A stretch of 64,000 nt of DNA from Vulcanimicrobiia bacterium (GTDB taxonomy: Bacteria; Eremiobacterota; Eremiobacteria; Baltobacterales; Baltobacteraceae). The notes under the pieces were generated by a model, which saw only the letters and a list, made by a program, of their open reading frames with translations, was not told where the DNA came from and searched no databases. Location of the stretch: positions 1 through 64,000 of the forward strand of contig JAMXLG010000047.1 in assembly GCA_024281135.1 (NCBI GenBank), read 5' to 3'. Shown here in pieces: positions 8,837 through 17,500 of the stretch. A program made the position numbers and the translations under genes. The first letter of the stretch is position 1; every line of letters starts with the position of its first letter.

Positions 8837-10246
8837 CTAGCCGCCCGGACCAAACCAAAAGCCGTCGACGAGGTTCGTTTTCTTGTTGATCGAGAGCGAG
8901 AAGTTTACCGTCGCGTTCGCAAAATCGACGCGATAAAGATAGGTCGAATCGTCGCCGATGTCGGCTTTCTTCTTGAAGATGACGTCCTTAACGGCGCCGA
9001 GCGTCGCGAGTTGCTGCCCGATTTCTTGCTGTTTCGAGGGCGGAATTTTCTCACGCACGAGCGGCGAGAGTTGTTCTGTAGGCAGTGCGCCTTTCACCGC
9101 GGCATCGATCAACAATTTCGCGCGCGATGTTACCGCAGGGTCTTCCCCCTCACCGGGCTGCATCGCTGCGACCGCGAGATTCGGGAACATCGTCTCGTAG
9201 AGTTTCGTGGCAAGCGCCGAGGTTGCCGCACCGTCTTCGTTTTCCAGCACGATGACGTCGGCACTCTGCGCGGGGAACGTAACGTTGCTCGACGACGATC
9301 CGAACGTTCCGCCGTTGTGCCAGATGCGCTTTTGACCGTCGACGGAGTCAATTTGCCATCCGAATCCGTAATCGGTCGGCATTCCGTTCGCGAGTCTCCC
9401 CGGCGTCGTCATTAACGCATAATCGCGCGGGCTTACGATTTTGCCGGCTTGCAGCGCGAGGTCCCAGCGAGCCAAGTCACCGACGGTTGAGACGATCGCG
9501 CCCGCGCCGCCGGCCCACTCATCGTAGAGCGGTTGCGCCGGCGAGAGCGTCTCGCTGTTCTTCGCGCCGCGCCAATACGGCGTCGCAAAGTCCGTAAGCC
9601 CTGGTTCATCGGCGATCATCGCGCTGTGCGTCATGCCGACGGGTTGGAAAATGTGAGTGCGAATGTACGACGCATACGTCTGGTGCGAGACGACTTCGAT
9701 GACGCGTCCAAGCGCGACATAGTTCGTGTTGCTGTACTCCCATTTTGTGCCGGGTTTGAAGTGAAGCGGCAGGCCTGCAATGAGCCCTTCGATCTTCTCG
9801 AAGCTTCCGGGTTGCTTTGCAATCGAAATGAAGTGGTTGACGTCGGTATAGTTCGGCAGCCCGCTCACTTGATTGAGCAACTGCCGCAGCGTGATTTCGT
9901 GTGCGTGCGGGAATAACGGTACGTACTTTGCGAGCGAATCGTCGAGCCGGAGTTTTCCTCGTTCCTTCAGTTGCAGGATCGCTGCCGCGGTAAATTGTTT
10001 GGTCACCGAGCCAATCTCGAACTGTGTATCAGCATCAACCGGTTCGCTCGCAGCGATGTTACGCATGCCGAAGCCCTTCTCGTACACGATCGCTCCGTCG
10101 CGAACGACTACGACCGCACCGCCGGGTGCATGTTGAGATTCAATTGCATCGCCCGCAAGGGCGGTCAGACGGTCGTCGAGGGCGACGGACGGCTGCGGCG
10201 ACGGTTCGGGATCAGCGGCTGCTAAGAGCAGTGCGAGAACGAACAT
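8837..10246 (-). CDS. Secreted serine hydrolase of the class C beta-lactamase/DD-peptidase fold
   Basis: 469-aa protein with a short signal sequence (MFVLALLLAAADP). The active-site SxxK motif is S80-VT-K83, and the YxN motif is the YSN of KWEYSNTNY. A C-terminal domain after about residue 360 ends in SLSINKKTNLVDGFWFGPG, a DUF3887-like NTF2-type fold often attached to these hydrolases (inference). Likely an esterase or peptidase acting in the periplasm. The start overlaps the 3' end of the upstream aminotransferase gene by 35 nt, so the two are co-transcribed. True beta-lactamase activity is not implied. Confidence 0.85.
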   Translation of the reverse strand: MFVLALLLAAADPEPSPQPSVALDDRLTALAGDAIESQHAPGGAVVVVRDGAIVYEKGFGMRNIAASEPVDADTQFEIGSVTKQFTAAAILQLKERGKLRLDDSLAKYVPLFPHAHEITLRQLLNQVSGLPNYTDVNHFISIAKQPGSFEKIEGLIAGLPLHFKPGTKWEYSNTNYVALGRVIEVVSHQTYASYIRTHIFQPVGMTHSAMIADEPGLTDFATPYWRGAKNSETLSPAQPLYDEWAGGAGAIVSTVGDLARWDLALQAGKIVSPRDYALMTTPGRLANGMPTDYGFGWQIDSVDGQKRIWHNGGTFGSSSSNVTFPAQSADVIVLENEDGAATSALATKLYETMFPNLAVAAMQPGEGEDPAVTSRAKLLIDAAVKGALPTEQLSPLVREKIPPSKQQEIGQQLATLGAVKDVIFKKKADIGDDSTYLYRVDFANATVNFSLSINKKTNLVDGFWFGPGG

Positions 10247-11480
10247 AGGCCTCCAATGCTTCGAGGGTGGCGTCGATCTCGGCAGGCGTGTTGTAATGCG
10301 CGGCTCCGATGCGCAAGACGCCTGCCTCTTCGTTCAACGCAAGGGTACGTACTATTTCGAGCGCAAAGTTGTTTCCGCTCCAGACGAAGATGTTGCGCTC
10401 CCCGAGAGCCTTCGCAATCTCGACCGTCGAGAGCCGCTCGTGCACGAACGAGACCGTCGGGACGCGATGCACGGATTGGTCCGGATCGGTGATGCCGATA
10501 ATGGAGAGATTGCCGATGCGTTGCAGCCCAGCGATCAGTTGCTGCACAAGCAGTTCCTCCCATTGCGCGGCACCGGTGAACGCAGCTCGAATCTTCGCGC
10601 GCTGATCGCCTGCCTCGCCGAGTTGTTCGCCGAGCCATTCGTAGTATTCGATCGTAGCTCCCAATGCCGCAAACAATTCGATCTGCGGCGTGCCGAGTTC
10701 GAAGCGCCACGGAAGATCGTTCGTCGCCGGTCGTACTTTATACGCTTCGAGCTCCTCCAACAGCATCTCGCGTCCATATACGATACCCAGATGCGGGCCG
10801 AAGAATTTGTAAGACGAACACGCAAGAAAATCGCAGCCGAGCTGCGCAACATCGATAAAACCGTGCGGCGCAAACTGTACGGCGTCGACGTAGGCAAGCG
10901 CACCTGCTGCTTGGATGCGTTTCACCAGAGTACGAACGTCGTTGATCGAGCCGGTAAGATTGTTCGCGTAGTTCAAGGCAACTAGACGCGTGCGTCCGGT
11001 CAGCACACGATCGAGCGCTTCGGGATCGATCCGCCAAGACTCACGGTCGAAATCAACCCAGCGAATCGTCAGTCCCCGGTCGGCGGCCGCAGCGAGCCAC
11101 GGCGAGATGTTGCCGTCGTGGTCCATGCGCGTCACGACGATCTCATCGCCCGGCTGCCATCGGCGCGCAAGCGCACGCGACAGTTGAAACGTGAGCGAGG
11201 TCATGCTCTCACCCACGATGATTTCACGCGTCGAGGCGGCGCCGAGAAACTGCGTCATGCGAACTCGCGCCGTTTCGATGGTCTCTTCGGCGAGGCGACT
11301 GGTTATGAAATATCCGCCGAGGTTGGCATTTGTCTCGATCAAGCAGCGCGCGGTAGCGTCGGCGACGCGCTGCGGCACCTGCGTCCCGGCGGGGTTGTCG
11401 AGGTAGATTCGCGGTTGCCCGCCGTCCGTAATAGACAGTGACGGAAACTCGGCGCGTATGCGTTCGACCGGGAAGCTCAT
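10212..11480 (-). CDS. Class V aminotransferase, cysteine-desulfurase-like
   Basis: 422-aa PLP enzyme of the Csd/Nif-like family. Seen: IYLDNPAGTQVP near the N-terminus, MDHDGN (residues 119-124), the pyridine-binding DAVQFAPH (199-206), and PLP lysine K225 in CSSYKFFGPH. The usual active-site cysteine loop of true cysteine desulfurases is not evident, so it could be a selenocysteine-lyase/isopenicillin-epimerase-type member with another substrate. ATG 11480 is chosen over an upstream in-frame start at 11522 because the conserved domain begins at once. Same strand as, and overlapping, the serine hydrolase gene. Confidence 0.82.
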   Translation of the reverse strand: MSFPVERIRAEFPSLSITDGGQPRIYLDNPAGTQVPQRVADATARCLIETNANLGGYFITSRLAEETIETARVRMTQFLGAASTREIIVGESMTSLTFQLSRALARRWQPGDEIVVTRMDHDGNISPWLAAAADRGLTIRWVDFDRESWRIDPEALDRVLTGRTRLVALNYANNLTGSINDVRTLVKRIQAAGALAYVDAVQFAPHGFIDVAQLGCDFLACSSYKFFGPHLGIVYGREMLLEELEAYKVRPATNDLPWRFELGTPQIELFAALGATIEYYEWLGEQLGEAGDQRAKIRAAFTGAAQWEELLVQQLIAGLQRIGNLSIIGITDPDQSVHRVPTVSFVHERLSTVEIAKALGERNIFVWSGNNFALEIVRTLALNEEAGVLRIGAAHYNTPAEIDATLEALEAYVRSRTALSSR

Positions 11481-11528
11481 AGGGGGTCGTTCTTCGCGCG
11501 CAAGAGAGGGCCTTGAATCCACCGAATT

Positions 11529-11774
11529 GTGCGCGCGATGCGTAGGTGGGAGACGCTTACCGCTCTAGCTGCCGTGGTTCTCGCGAGCGTCGGAAGCATT
11601 CCGGCTGTGCCGTTTCGTGTTGCGTTGACGGCGATTGCGGTCGTGCTCGTTCTGATCGTCGGAATCTCACGTTTGATCGCAGCGCTGCCGAAAAAAACTA
11701 GACAAACGCCGTCGTCATTCGATCCGGCAGCGCGCGCCAAGATGATTCGCGACGCGCGAAGCAAACGTAAATAG
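11529..11774 (+). CDS. Small two-helix membrane protein
   Basis: 81 aa (or 78 from ATG 11538): two hydrophobic segments (about residues 10-25 and 30-52) followed by a basic tail PKKTRQTP...RSKRK predicted to be cytoplasmic. Not recognised. It is divergent from the aminotransferase gene and convergent with the monooxygenase-like gene. Coding is supported mainly by the clean helix-loop-helix-basic-tail pattern; an opposite-strand reading frame across the same bases looks like a shadow. Confidence 0.55.
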   Translation: MRAMRRWETLTALAAVVLASVGSIPAVPFRVALTAIAVVLVLIVGISRLIAALPKKTRQTPSSFDPAARAKMIRDARSKRK

Positions 11775-11804
11775 GATGTTCGCTGCGAAGCTTCTCAGTA
11801 CGTT

Positions 11805-12098
11805 CTAGATGCGCCGTTCTTCGAGGGTGAATTCCGCGCATCGCGCATCGAGTTCGTCGTACTCGGCTTTCCGCGATGCAACATACGCGCCGCGCTGTCC
11901 CGGCAAGGACCAATAATCGATCGTCACATAGACGTTCGGCGTCGAAAGTTCGCGATAGAATTCTGTCCTTGCATAGCCCGGAGCATCGGCGAAAAACGCA
12001 TCCCAGTCGCCGCCTTCGCCGTACGCTGCTTCGAAAGCTTCGATGGAATCGGGTTTTACTTCGTATCGCCATACGAAGCGCTCGCCGTCATCATTCAC
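11805..12098 (-). CDS. ABM-superfamily (dimeric alpha-beta barrel) protein
   Basis: 97-aa protein resembling antibiotic-biosynthesis-monooxygenase/NIPSNAP-like domains: FVWRYEVKPDSIEAFEAAYG at the N-terminus, then GYARTEFYREL and a C-terminal YWSLPGQRGAYVASR strand-helix unit. GTG start at 12098 overlaps the DNA ligase stop by 8 nt (GTGAATGA), so it is translationally coupled to the ligase. Such domains are often heme- or quinone-related monooxygenases or simple stress proteins; function here is unknown. Confidence 0.68.
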   Translation of the reverse strand: MNDDGERFVWRYEVKPDSIEAFEAAYGEGGDWDAFFADAPGYARTEFYRELSTPNVYVTIDYWSLPGQRGAYVASRKAEYDELDARCAEFTLEERRI

Positions 12099-13764
12099 CG
12101 CTGATCCCCTCCCGGGCTAACATCTCTTCGTAGATTTGGTCGACGTCCGCAAGCGTGCCTATTTGCGAGACCGGCTTGTCGTCTCGAATCCGCACGATCC
12201 GCGGAAAGCGAAGCGCGTACCCGCTCTCGTGAAGTTCGCTTCGTTGCACGATATCGAATGCGACTTCAAGGACGATCTTTGATTCGACGCTGATTGCGTA
12301 GCCGCGTTTCCCCGTTTGATGCGCGAGAAACCAGGTCGTCATCTCGGCAATCTCCGCATCGGTCAGGCCGGAGTACGCTTTGCCGATAGTTAGCAAGTTG
12401 CCCTCGTCATCTTGCACCGCAAAAGTATAATCAGAAAGCACTTTGGCGCGCTTTCCGTGGCCCCACTCGACGGCTACGACCACGACGTCGAGCGTTGTTA
12501 ACTCACGCTTGAGTTTCAGCCACCACTTTCCTCGACGGCCCGGAACGTAGGGAGCATCGACGCGCTTGAGCATTAAGCCCTCGTTGCCCCGCGCGCGTGC
12601 TGCCTCGAAGCGGTCGTTAATCGACTTGGCGCTCACAGCGCCGTCGAGTCGCTCGAACGCTGCAACGGCAGCGCCGTCGTTTGGTTCGAACGCGTCGGTA
12701 AGTTGCGCGCGGCGCTGCGAGAGCGGCTCGTCGATGAGGAATTCGTCGTCGATTGCGATTGCATCGAACACAACGTACTGTAGCGGAACGTCGGCTAAGA
12801 GCGACGGATCGATTTCCTTGCGTTGGAGCCGCGCTTGCAAGATGCGAAACGGAAGCGCTTTTCCGTCGCGCCACGCAATTATCTCACCGTCGAGAATCAT
12901 CCGGCGCGATTGCGTCCCAAGCGCTTGCGCGATCTCCGGATACGAGCGCGTTACATCATTGAAATTACGAGAATAGAGCGTTACGGCGCCATCGTGAATG
13001 TGCGCTTGCGCCCGAATTCCATCGTACTTATCCTCGGCGATCCACTCGTGCGTGCCGAGCTCGCGATAGGTTTCTCCGTACGGAATCGGCGACGCCAGCA
13101 TGAATCCGACCGGCGATCCATAGGCGACGTGGATCTCGTTCAATCGCGCGTACTTCGCCGCGACAGCGACTTCGCCGACGTCTCCGGACGCCATCACCGC
13201 GCGATGAATCGCGCGGTGGGTGCTCTCGAATGCTTGAGCGATCGCATCGTGCACCAGACCCTCGCGCAAGCCGATTCGCAAGTCGCCGGTGATGATCTTG
13301 ATCACGTACGTCGCCTCCAGTGGATCGATACAATCCCGGAGAACGCGCTCGAGCAGCGCCTCGCGCTTCTTGCCGGCGTTCTTTCCCGACGCATCGGCGA
13401 TTTGCACGAAGAGCGCATCCAACAGCGACGGCGTCAGCGCCTCTCCACCGAAGAGCATGAGATCCGACGGAGGACGAACGAGCGGCCCGAGCGCCGATCC
13501 TAAATCCCCCGTTTCACGGTATCCTGCTGAGAGGGCCGCATCATCGAATCCCCACACTCGCCTTGCCACGGCGACGATCGCGCGTCCGCCGAGATTCAAA
13601 CTGCGCTGATCGCGCGCCGCGAACGGATTACCGGTGAAGAATCGCGCGGCTGCATGGAGATCGCCGTCGTCCAGCTCCCGAAGATACTCAGCGATCAGCG
13701 CGATCTTTTCGAGTTTGCCGCTGCGAGCCGCTACGGCATTCGCGACATACGCGAATCGTCTCAA
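12091..13764 (-). CDS. ATP-dependent DNA ligase (archaeal/LigB type)
   Basis: 557-aa ligase that seals nicked DNA with ATP. Three domains in order: N-terminal DNA-binding domain (1-200), adenylation domain with nucleophile K246 in AEDKYDGIRAQ and the downstream motif MILDGEIIAW, and a C-terminal OB domain with GRRGKWWLKLKRELTTLD near residue 425. It starts with TTG at 13764, supported by a 4-nt TTGA overlap with the upstream serine hydrolase stop. It is an accessory ligase of the type often paired with a metallo-beta-lactamase-fold exonuclease; a candidate for that partner lies on the same strand 2.6 kb upstream (16384-17409). Confidence 0.9.
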   Translation of the reverse strand: MRRFAYVANAVAARSGKLEKIALIAEYLRELDDGDLHAAARFFTGNPFAARDQRSLNLGGRAIVAVARRVWGFDDAALSAGYRETGDLGSALGPLVRPPSDLMLFGGEALTPSLLDALFVQIADASGKNAGKKREALLERVLRDCIDPLEATYVIKIITGDLRIGLREGLVHDAIAQAFESTHRAIHRAVMASGDVGEVAVAAKYARLNEIHVAYGSPVGFMLASPIPYGETYRELGTHEWIAEDKYDGIRAQAHIHDGAVTLYSRNFNDVTRSYPEIAQALGTQSRRMILDGEIIAWRDGKALPFRILQARLQRKEIDPSLLADVPLQYVVFDAIAIDDEFLIDEPLSQRRAQLTDAFEPNDGAAVAAFERLDGAVSAKSINDRFEAARARGNEGLMLKRVDAPYVPGRRGKWWLKLKRELTTLDVVVVAVEWGHGKRAKVLSDYTFAVQDDEGNLLTIGKAYSGLTDAEIAEMTTWFLAHQTGKRGYAISVESKIVLEVAFDIVQRSELHESGYALRFPRIVRIRDDKPVSQIGTLADVDQIYEEMLAREGISGE

Positions 13765-15518
13765 GGAAGATCGATGCGATACAGCGGTGAGCCGTCAAGC
13801 CACACCCGCTGCATTTTCCCCGCAGCTTTCGTGTCGAACCGCACCGCCGACGTCCCGAGCACGAACGCGCCGTTTTTGCCTGATACAAGCGGCTGCACAC
13901 CATCGACCGTCAACTCGTTCTTCACGATCACAACGCGCATAACCAGCGGCGTTCCCCAGACATCGGTTTCATACCGACCGGTGAGCGCGTTCCATGCCGC
14001 CGGATGCGAAAATGTCGTTGGCCCGGTGAAACGCTCGTTCGTGAAGACTTCCGAGCCGTGCGTAAATCCGTCGACCGCTTTGCTCTTATTGCGCGAGAAG
14101 GCGATGTAGAAATTCGGAAAGCGCGGATCGTCGGTCCAGAAGAGATCGCTCCCGCGCGGATCGAGCGTGTAAGGCGTTCCCCCATCGATAAGTTGCGGCG
14201 ATCCGTTGTTGTCGCGCACGGTAACCGCAGCGCCGTTTGCGCCGCGATACGTTCCGACGTATTGCGATGCAACGAACTTCGGCTTCGGAATCGGCGGGCC
14301 GGTTGGCGCGGGCGGTAAGGCCGTTCCGAGGCTCTGCGCGCGAAGAACCGCCATTGCGTATTTCACGATCGCGCACGGATGGAGAGGCGCCTCGACGAGA
14401 TTAGACAGCGCGATAACGCCGAAGCCGCGCGTGAGATTCATCTGCATGCACGCGGTGTATCCGGAGATACCGCCGGTGTGCCCGATGAGATGATCGCCTG
14501 CCGTGTTGAAAACTGCGAGCCCAAAGCCGTACCGCGTGTAGAATTCCGGCCACTCTGCAAGTTGCTGCGTCGACGCTCCCGCCGGCTTTCCGTCGACGAA
14601 CCGGTCCGGATTGGTCATTGCCGTAAACGTAGCGGGACGAAGCAACTGCGTTCCATTTGCTGCTGTGCCGTCATTCAAATAGAACCGCATATACGCTGCC
14701 ATGTCACCGGGCGTCGAAATCACCGAACCCGCGGGATTGAGAAAGTCCACTACTTGCGTCGGCGTCAACGCGGGATGCGGGCCGACAGCGACCAGATCCG
14801 AATCGCGGAAGATGTAACCGGTCGCGGTATCGGCCATCGTTCGCGCGTCGAAGTAGGCTGAAGAATGCGCCATGCCGATCGGCTTGAAAACCGTGGACGC
14901 GATGCCGTCTTGCCACGACTGCCCCGATACCGCTGCCGAAATCGCACCAGCTGTCGCAAAGCCGTCGTTTGAATACGACCACTTCGTTCCCGGCCGAAAG
15001 ATCGTGTGCGTGTTGCGCAGCATCGCGACTTCATAGCCGTAGCTCCCGTCGAACGTATAATCGTCGGGAATGCCGCCCGTGTGCGAGAGTAACTGATGCA
15101 CGAGCACGTCGGCACCGCCGCCGATCGACCACCACGGAAGATAGGTGCGCACAGGCGCGTTCAAGTCGACCGATCCCCGGTCGTGGAGTTGCAGAAGCGC
15201 AAGCGCCGTCATGGATTTCGAGATCGAGCCGATCGGAAATCGCGTGTCCTCGGAAACAGGCGTCTTGCTCTCGAGATTGGCGTAGCCGAACGTCAGAATT
15301 TTGATCGTATGCGTGCGGTCTGTGATCGCGACGGACATTCCCGGGGCGCCTTGTTCCGCGAGTGCGCGCGGTCCGAAGGCCGAAATCGCGGCGACAGCTT
15401 CGTCCATTGTAGGCGCCGGCGCGGCGCTTTGAGCGGACGCGGCAATATGGGTTTGCGCTAAAGGCGCAAACCCGGGCAGAAGCGAGAAAACGAGGACTAG
15501 TGCGGTTACTCTCTCCAT
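13761..15518 (-). CDS. Secreted serine hydrolase (beta-lactamase class C family) with C-terminal domain
   Basis: 585-aa protein with a signal peptide (hydrophobic stretch TALVLVFSLLPGFAPLA). Active-site motifs: S98-IS-K101 in FPIGSISKS, and YSN in KWSYSNDGF. The hydrolase domain covers about residues 40-410; a beta-rich C-terminal region (about 430-585) resembles the DUF3471-like tail seen on these enzymes. Start chosen at ATG 15518 because the longer frame to 15872 runs antisense through the next two genes. It overlaps the ligase start by 4 nt, giving the order hydrolase-ligase-ABM protein. Substrate unknown. Confidence 0.84.
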   Translation of the reverse strand: MERVTALVLVFSLLPGFAPLAQTHIAASAQSAAPAPTMDEAVAAISAFGPRALAEQGAPGMSVAITDRTHTIKILTFGYANLESKTPVSEDTRFPIGSISKSMTALALLQLHDRGSVDLNAPVRTYLPWWSIGGGADVLVHQLLSHTGGIPDDYTFDGSYGYEVAMLRNTHTIFRPGTKWSYSNDGFATAGAISAAVSGQSWQDGIASTVFKPIGMAHSSAYFDARTMADTATGYIFRDSDLVAVGPHPALTPTQVVDFLNPAGSVISTPGDMAAYMRFYLNDGTAANGTQLLRPATFTAMTNPDRFVDGKPAGASTQQLAEWPEFYTRYGFGLAVFNTAGDHLIGHTGGISGYTACMQMNLTRGFGVIALSNLVEAPLHPCAIVKYAMAVLRAQSLGTALPPAPTGPPIPKPKFVASQYVGTYRGANGAAVTVRDNNGSPQLIDGGTPYTLDPRGSDLFWTDDPRFPNFYIAFSRNKSKAVDGFTHGSEVFTNERFTGPTTFSHPAAWNALTGRYETDVWGTPLVMRVVIVKNELTVDGVQPLVSGKNGAFVLGTSAVRFDTKAAGKMQRVWLDGSPLYRIDLP

Positions 15519-15557
15519 GAGGGGGCGTTCTCCCGGGCTGCCGCGAAGGCCTCGGCC

Positions 15558-15836
15558 ATGGTCACGGCCTTTATTTTGATGAACGTTACGCGTCCGAGAC
15601 TCAAATCGATTGCCGATGATCTGCTTGCAATCGACGGTATCGCCGAAGTGTATTCCGTTGCGGGACCCTTCGACATTGTTGCAATCGCGCGCGTCAAGGA
15701 ACATGAGGCGCTCAACGATCTCGTCACCGAACACGTCGCAGCGCTCGACGGCATCGAGAGTACCGAGACGCTCATTGCATTCAAGACGTTCTCGAAAAAA
15801 GATCTCGGCATGCTCTGGGACATCGGACTCGAGTAG
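15558..15836 (+). CDS. Stand-alone RAM (Lrp/AsnC effector) domain protein
   Basis: 92 aa corresponding to only the C-terminal ligand-binding half of Lrp/AsnC regulators (VTAFILMNVTRPRLKSIADD, YSVAGPFDIVAIAR, LIAFKTFSKKD), with no DNA-binding helix-turn-helix. Stand-alone RAM proteins bind amino acids and form oligomers with full-length partners. Divergent from the serine hydrolase gene with about 39 nt between them, and 18 nt before a small unknown gene on the same strand. Confidence 0.82.
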   Translation: MVTAFILMNVTRPRLKSIADDLLAIDGIAEVYSVAGPFDIVAIARVKEHEALNDLVTEHVAALDGIESTETLIAFKTFSKKDLGMLWDIGLE

Positions 15837-15854
15837 AGAGATCGAGGGAGCCTG

Positions 15855-16184
15855 ATGGCATCGATCAAGCAAGTCGAAGATGCGATCTTCGAAAAAGAAG
15901 GCTTCCGTGTGAAGCTCACGACGCTTGATGGAAAGAAGAGCGTCGCGTTGCCGCTGTACGATTATGAGTACATGGCATCCAATAAATGGAAACTAACGGA
16001 CTGGCGTATGGTACGAATGGCCCGATATATTCCGTTTTTGAAAGCTGTGGATATTTTTCGCGGCGACGGAACGAAAACCACGACCGACATGCGTCTGGGA
16101 AATCTGCGCGATACGTACTTCAATCATTTTTGCGAAGACGACGCACGCTCGCTTGAAGAGGGGCACATCCCCTCACAACCTTAA
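15855..16184 (+). CDS. Hypothetical protein, 109 aa
   Basis: Not recognised. Basic and aromatic-rich (YDYEYMASNKWKLTDWRMVRMARYIPFLKAVDIFRGDG), no signal peptide or membrane helix, low-complexity C-terminus. A GAGGGAG ribosome-binding site precedes the ATG and the gene follows the RAM-domain gene by 18 nt, so the two probably form an operon. The strong aromatic content suggests a small folded cytoplasmic protein, possibly nucleic-acid binding (weak inference). Confidence 0.68.
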   Translation: MASIKQVEDAIFEKEGFRVKLTTLDGKKSVALPLYDYEYMASNKWKLTDWRMVRMARYIPFLKAVDIFRGDGTKTTTDMRLGNLRDTYFNHFCEDDARSLEEGHIPSQP

Positions 16185-16270
16185 GACGCTCTTCTCATCT
16201 AGTTCATTATTTCTTCAACGCAAACGGGTTTCATAAGGGCCTATCGCGCGCACCCTTTGCGAGAGGAATT

Positions 16271-16387
16271 ATGAGCGCCGTTGATTTTGTTGTTTTATCT
16301 GGGCTTGCGGTGTCGGTGGTGTCGCTCGCAGCAGCCCAGCGCGCGAGGCTCCGGCGTGAGCCACCGACCGACGACCGGAATACTTAG
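16271..16387 (+). CDS. Candidate 38-aa single-helix membrane peptide
   Basis: A short reading frame: ATG at 16271 directly after a good Shine-Dalgarno (GAGAGGAATT, 16261-16270), one hydrophobic helix (about residues 4-22, VDFVVLSGLAVSVVSLAAAQ), then a basic/acidic tail. Its stop overlaps the 3' end of the convergent exonuclease gene. The ribosome-binding site and clean single-helix topology support it; there is no homology claim. The preceding 86 nt (16185-16270) hold nothing else I can identify. Confidence 0.42.
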   Translation: MSAVDFVVLSGLAVSVVSLAAAQRARLRREPPTDDRNT

Positions 16388-17409
16388 AAAAGCGTCAACT
16401 GCACGTTTGCTTCGAGGTACTCGGCATCGACGCCGAGCGACCGAAGCCGGTAGGCGAAGTCGCGCCATCCGTGGTTCAAAAGAACTTTTTTTGGCTGCGC
16501 CAGTTCGATATATTTGAGTAGCGACGGATAGTCTGCATGGTCCGAGAGAGCAAACCCGCGTTCGGTTCCATAACGAAAGAGCGCACCACGATCGAGCGAC
16601 CATCCGGTTAATACCGCGGTTCGGACTTCGCGATCGCGCAATGCTTTTGGCAGCGCTTTCCCACCCGGTGGCCATATGAGCGCGCTTGCAGCGTCAAAGT
16701 TTTCCGCGTAATAGCGCTTGTATGGAGGCATCACGACGCCGCAACCTTCGTAGATCTTGGTCATTGTATCGATTGCACCGTGCACGGTGACCGCAATTCC
16801 ACGGGCTCCGAGAATTGCGATCGCTTCTTGCGCTTTGCCGAGGGAGTACGCAAAGAAGACGGGCACCGCATCCGCTTCAAGCGTTTCGCTCGCGAATTCA
16901 ACCATGGCGCCGGCAACTTCGTCGCGCGGCGGAAAAACATAATGCGGTCGTCCGTACGTGCACTCCATCAGCAGCACGTCGCACCGTTTCACCTCCGGCG
17001 TTTCGGCGGTTAGCGAATCCGTGAGTTTGAAATCGCCGGTGTAGACAAACGCACCGGCCTCGCCTTCGATTAGCAATTGCGAACTGCCGAGTACGTGTCC
17101 GGCGGAGAAGAGCGTCAAGCGATGTTCGCCTTCCGTCCACGATTCGTTATACGGGTGCTCTTCGAACGTCACGTCGACGCGAGGACGTTCGGCGCGCGGA
17201 AGAAGCGAGAGTTGCTGAGCGGATTCTTGACGGCGCGCGAATCGCACGCGGCAGATCTGCGCGGTGTTCGGCGTCGTCACCACGACGCGGTGTTCGCGCG
17301 CATGGTCGCTGTGGCCGTGCGACACATAGCAGCGATGGCGCGTGCTCATGCTGTCGATCCAAAGATCGAGCGCGTCGACGTAGAGCGATTTCTCGGTGAG
17401 ACTGAACAC
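16384..17409 (-). CDS. Ligase-associated DNA exonuclease (metallo-beta-lactamase/SNM1-like)
   Basis: About 341 aa. Metal-binding motifs of the MBL/beta-CASP nuclease family: VSHGHSDHA, SAGHVLGSSQ, YTGDFKL, and MECTYGRP, with a C-terminal LSDHADY and LNHGWRDFAYRLRSLG. This matches the ligase-associated DNA exonuclease family, which works with an ATP-dependent ligase in DNA repair. Start set at GTG 17409 (VFSLTEKSLYVDALD), where the family fold begins; a longer frame to 17733 runs antisense through cysK and is rejected. Same strand as the ATP-dependent ligase at 12091-13764. Confidence 0.83.
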   Translation of the reverse strand: MFSLTEKSLYVDALDLWIDSMSTRHRCYVSHGHSDHAREHRVVVTTPNTAQICRVRFARRQESAQQLSLLPRAERPRVDVTFEEHPYNESWTEGEHRLTLFSAGHVLGSSQLLIEGEAGAFVYTGDFKLTDSLTAETPEVKRCDVLLMECTYGRPHYVFPPRDEVAGAMVEFASETLEADAVPVFFAYSLGKAQEAIAILGARGIAVTVHGAIDTMTKIYEGCGVVMPPYKRYYAENFDAASALIWPPGGKALPKALRDREVRTAVLTGWSLDRGALFRYGTERGFALSDHADYPSLLKYIELAQPKKVLLNHGWRDFAYRLRSLGVDAEYLEANVQLTLF

Positions 17410-17487
17410 GTTCGGGCGGGCCCTTCGCTTCGGCAGGGCTTCGCCCTTCGCAAGCCAAGCCTGAAAATTCCCTCGCGACCACGGGGT

Positions 17488-17493
17488 TATACT
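17488..17493 (+). promoter_or_regulatory. Extended -10-like element abutting the cysK start (possible leaderless mRNA)
   Basis: TATACT at 17488-17493, preceded by GGT, ends 7 nt before the cysK ATG at 17501, and no Shine-Dalgarno lies in between. That is the geometry of leaderless genes, in which transcription starts at the A of the ATG. No convincing -35 box is seen (the expected site reads AAATTC). Confidence 0.4.
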
Positions 17494-17500
17494 GACTACT

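Noticed and set aside
15519..15872. Upstream extension of the second serine hydrolase from a TTG
   Set aside because: It is antisense to the RAM-domain gene; the true signal peptide starts at ATG 15518.
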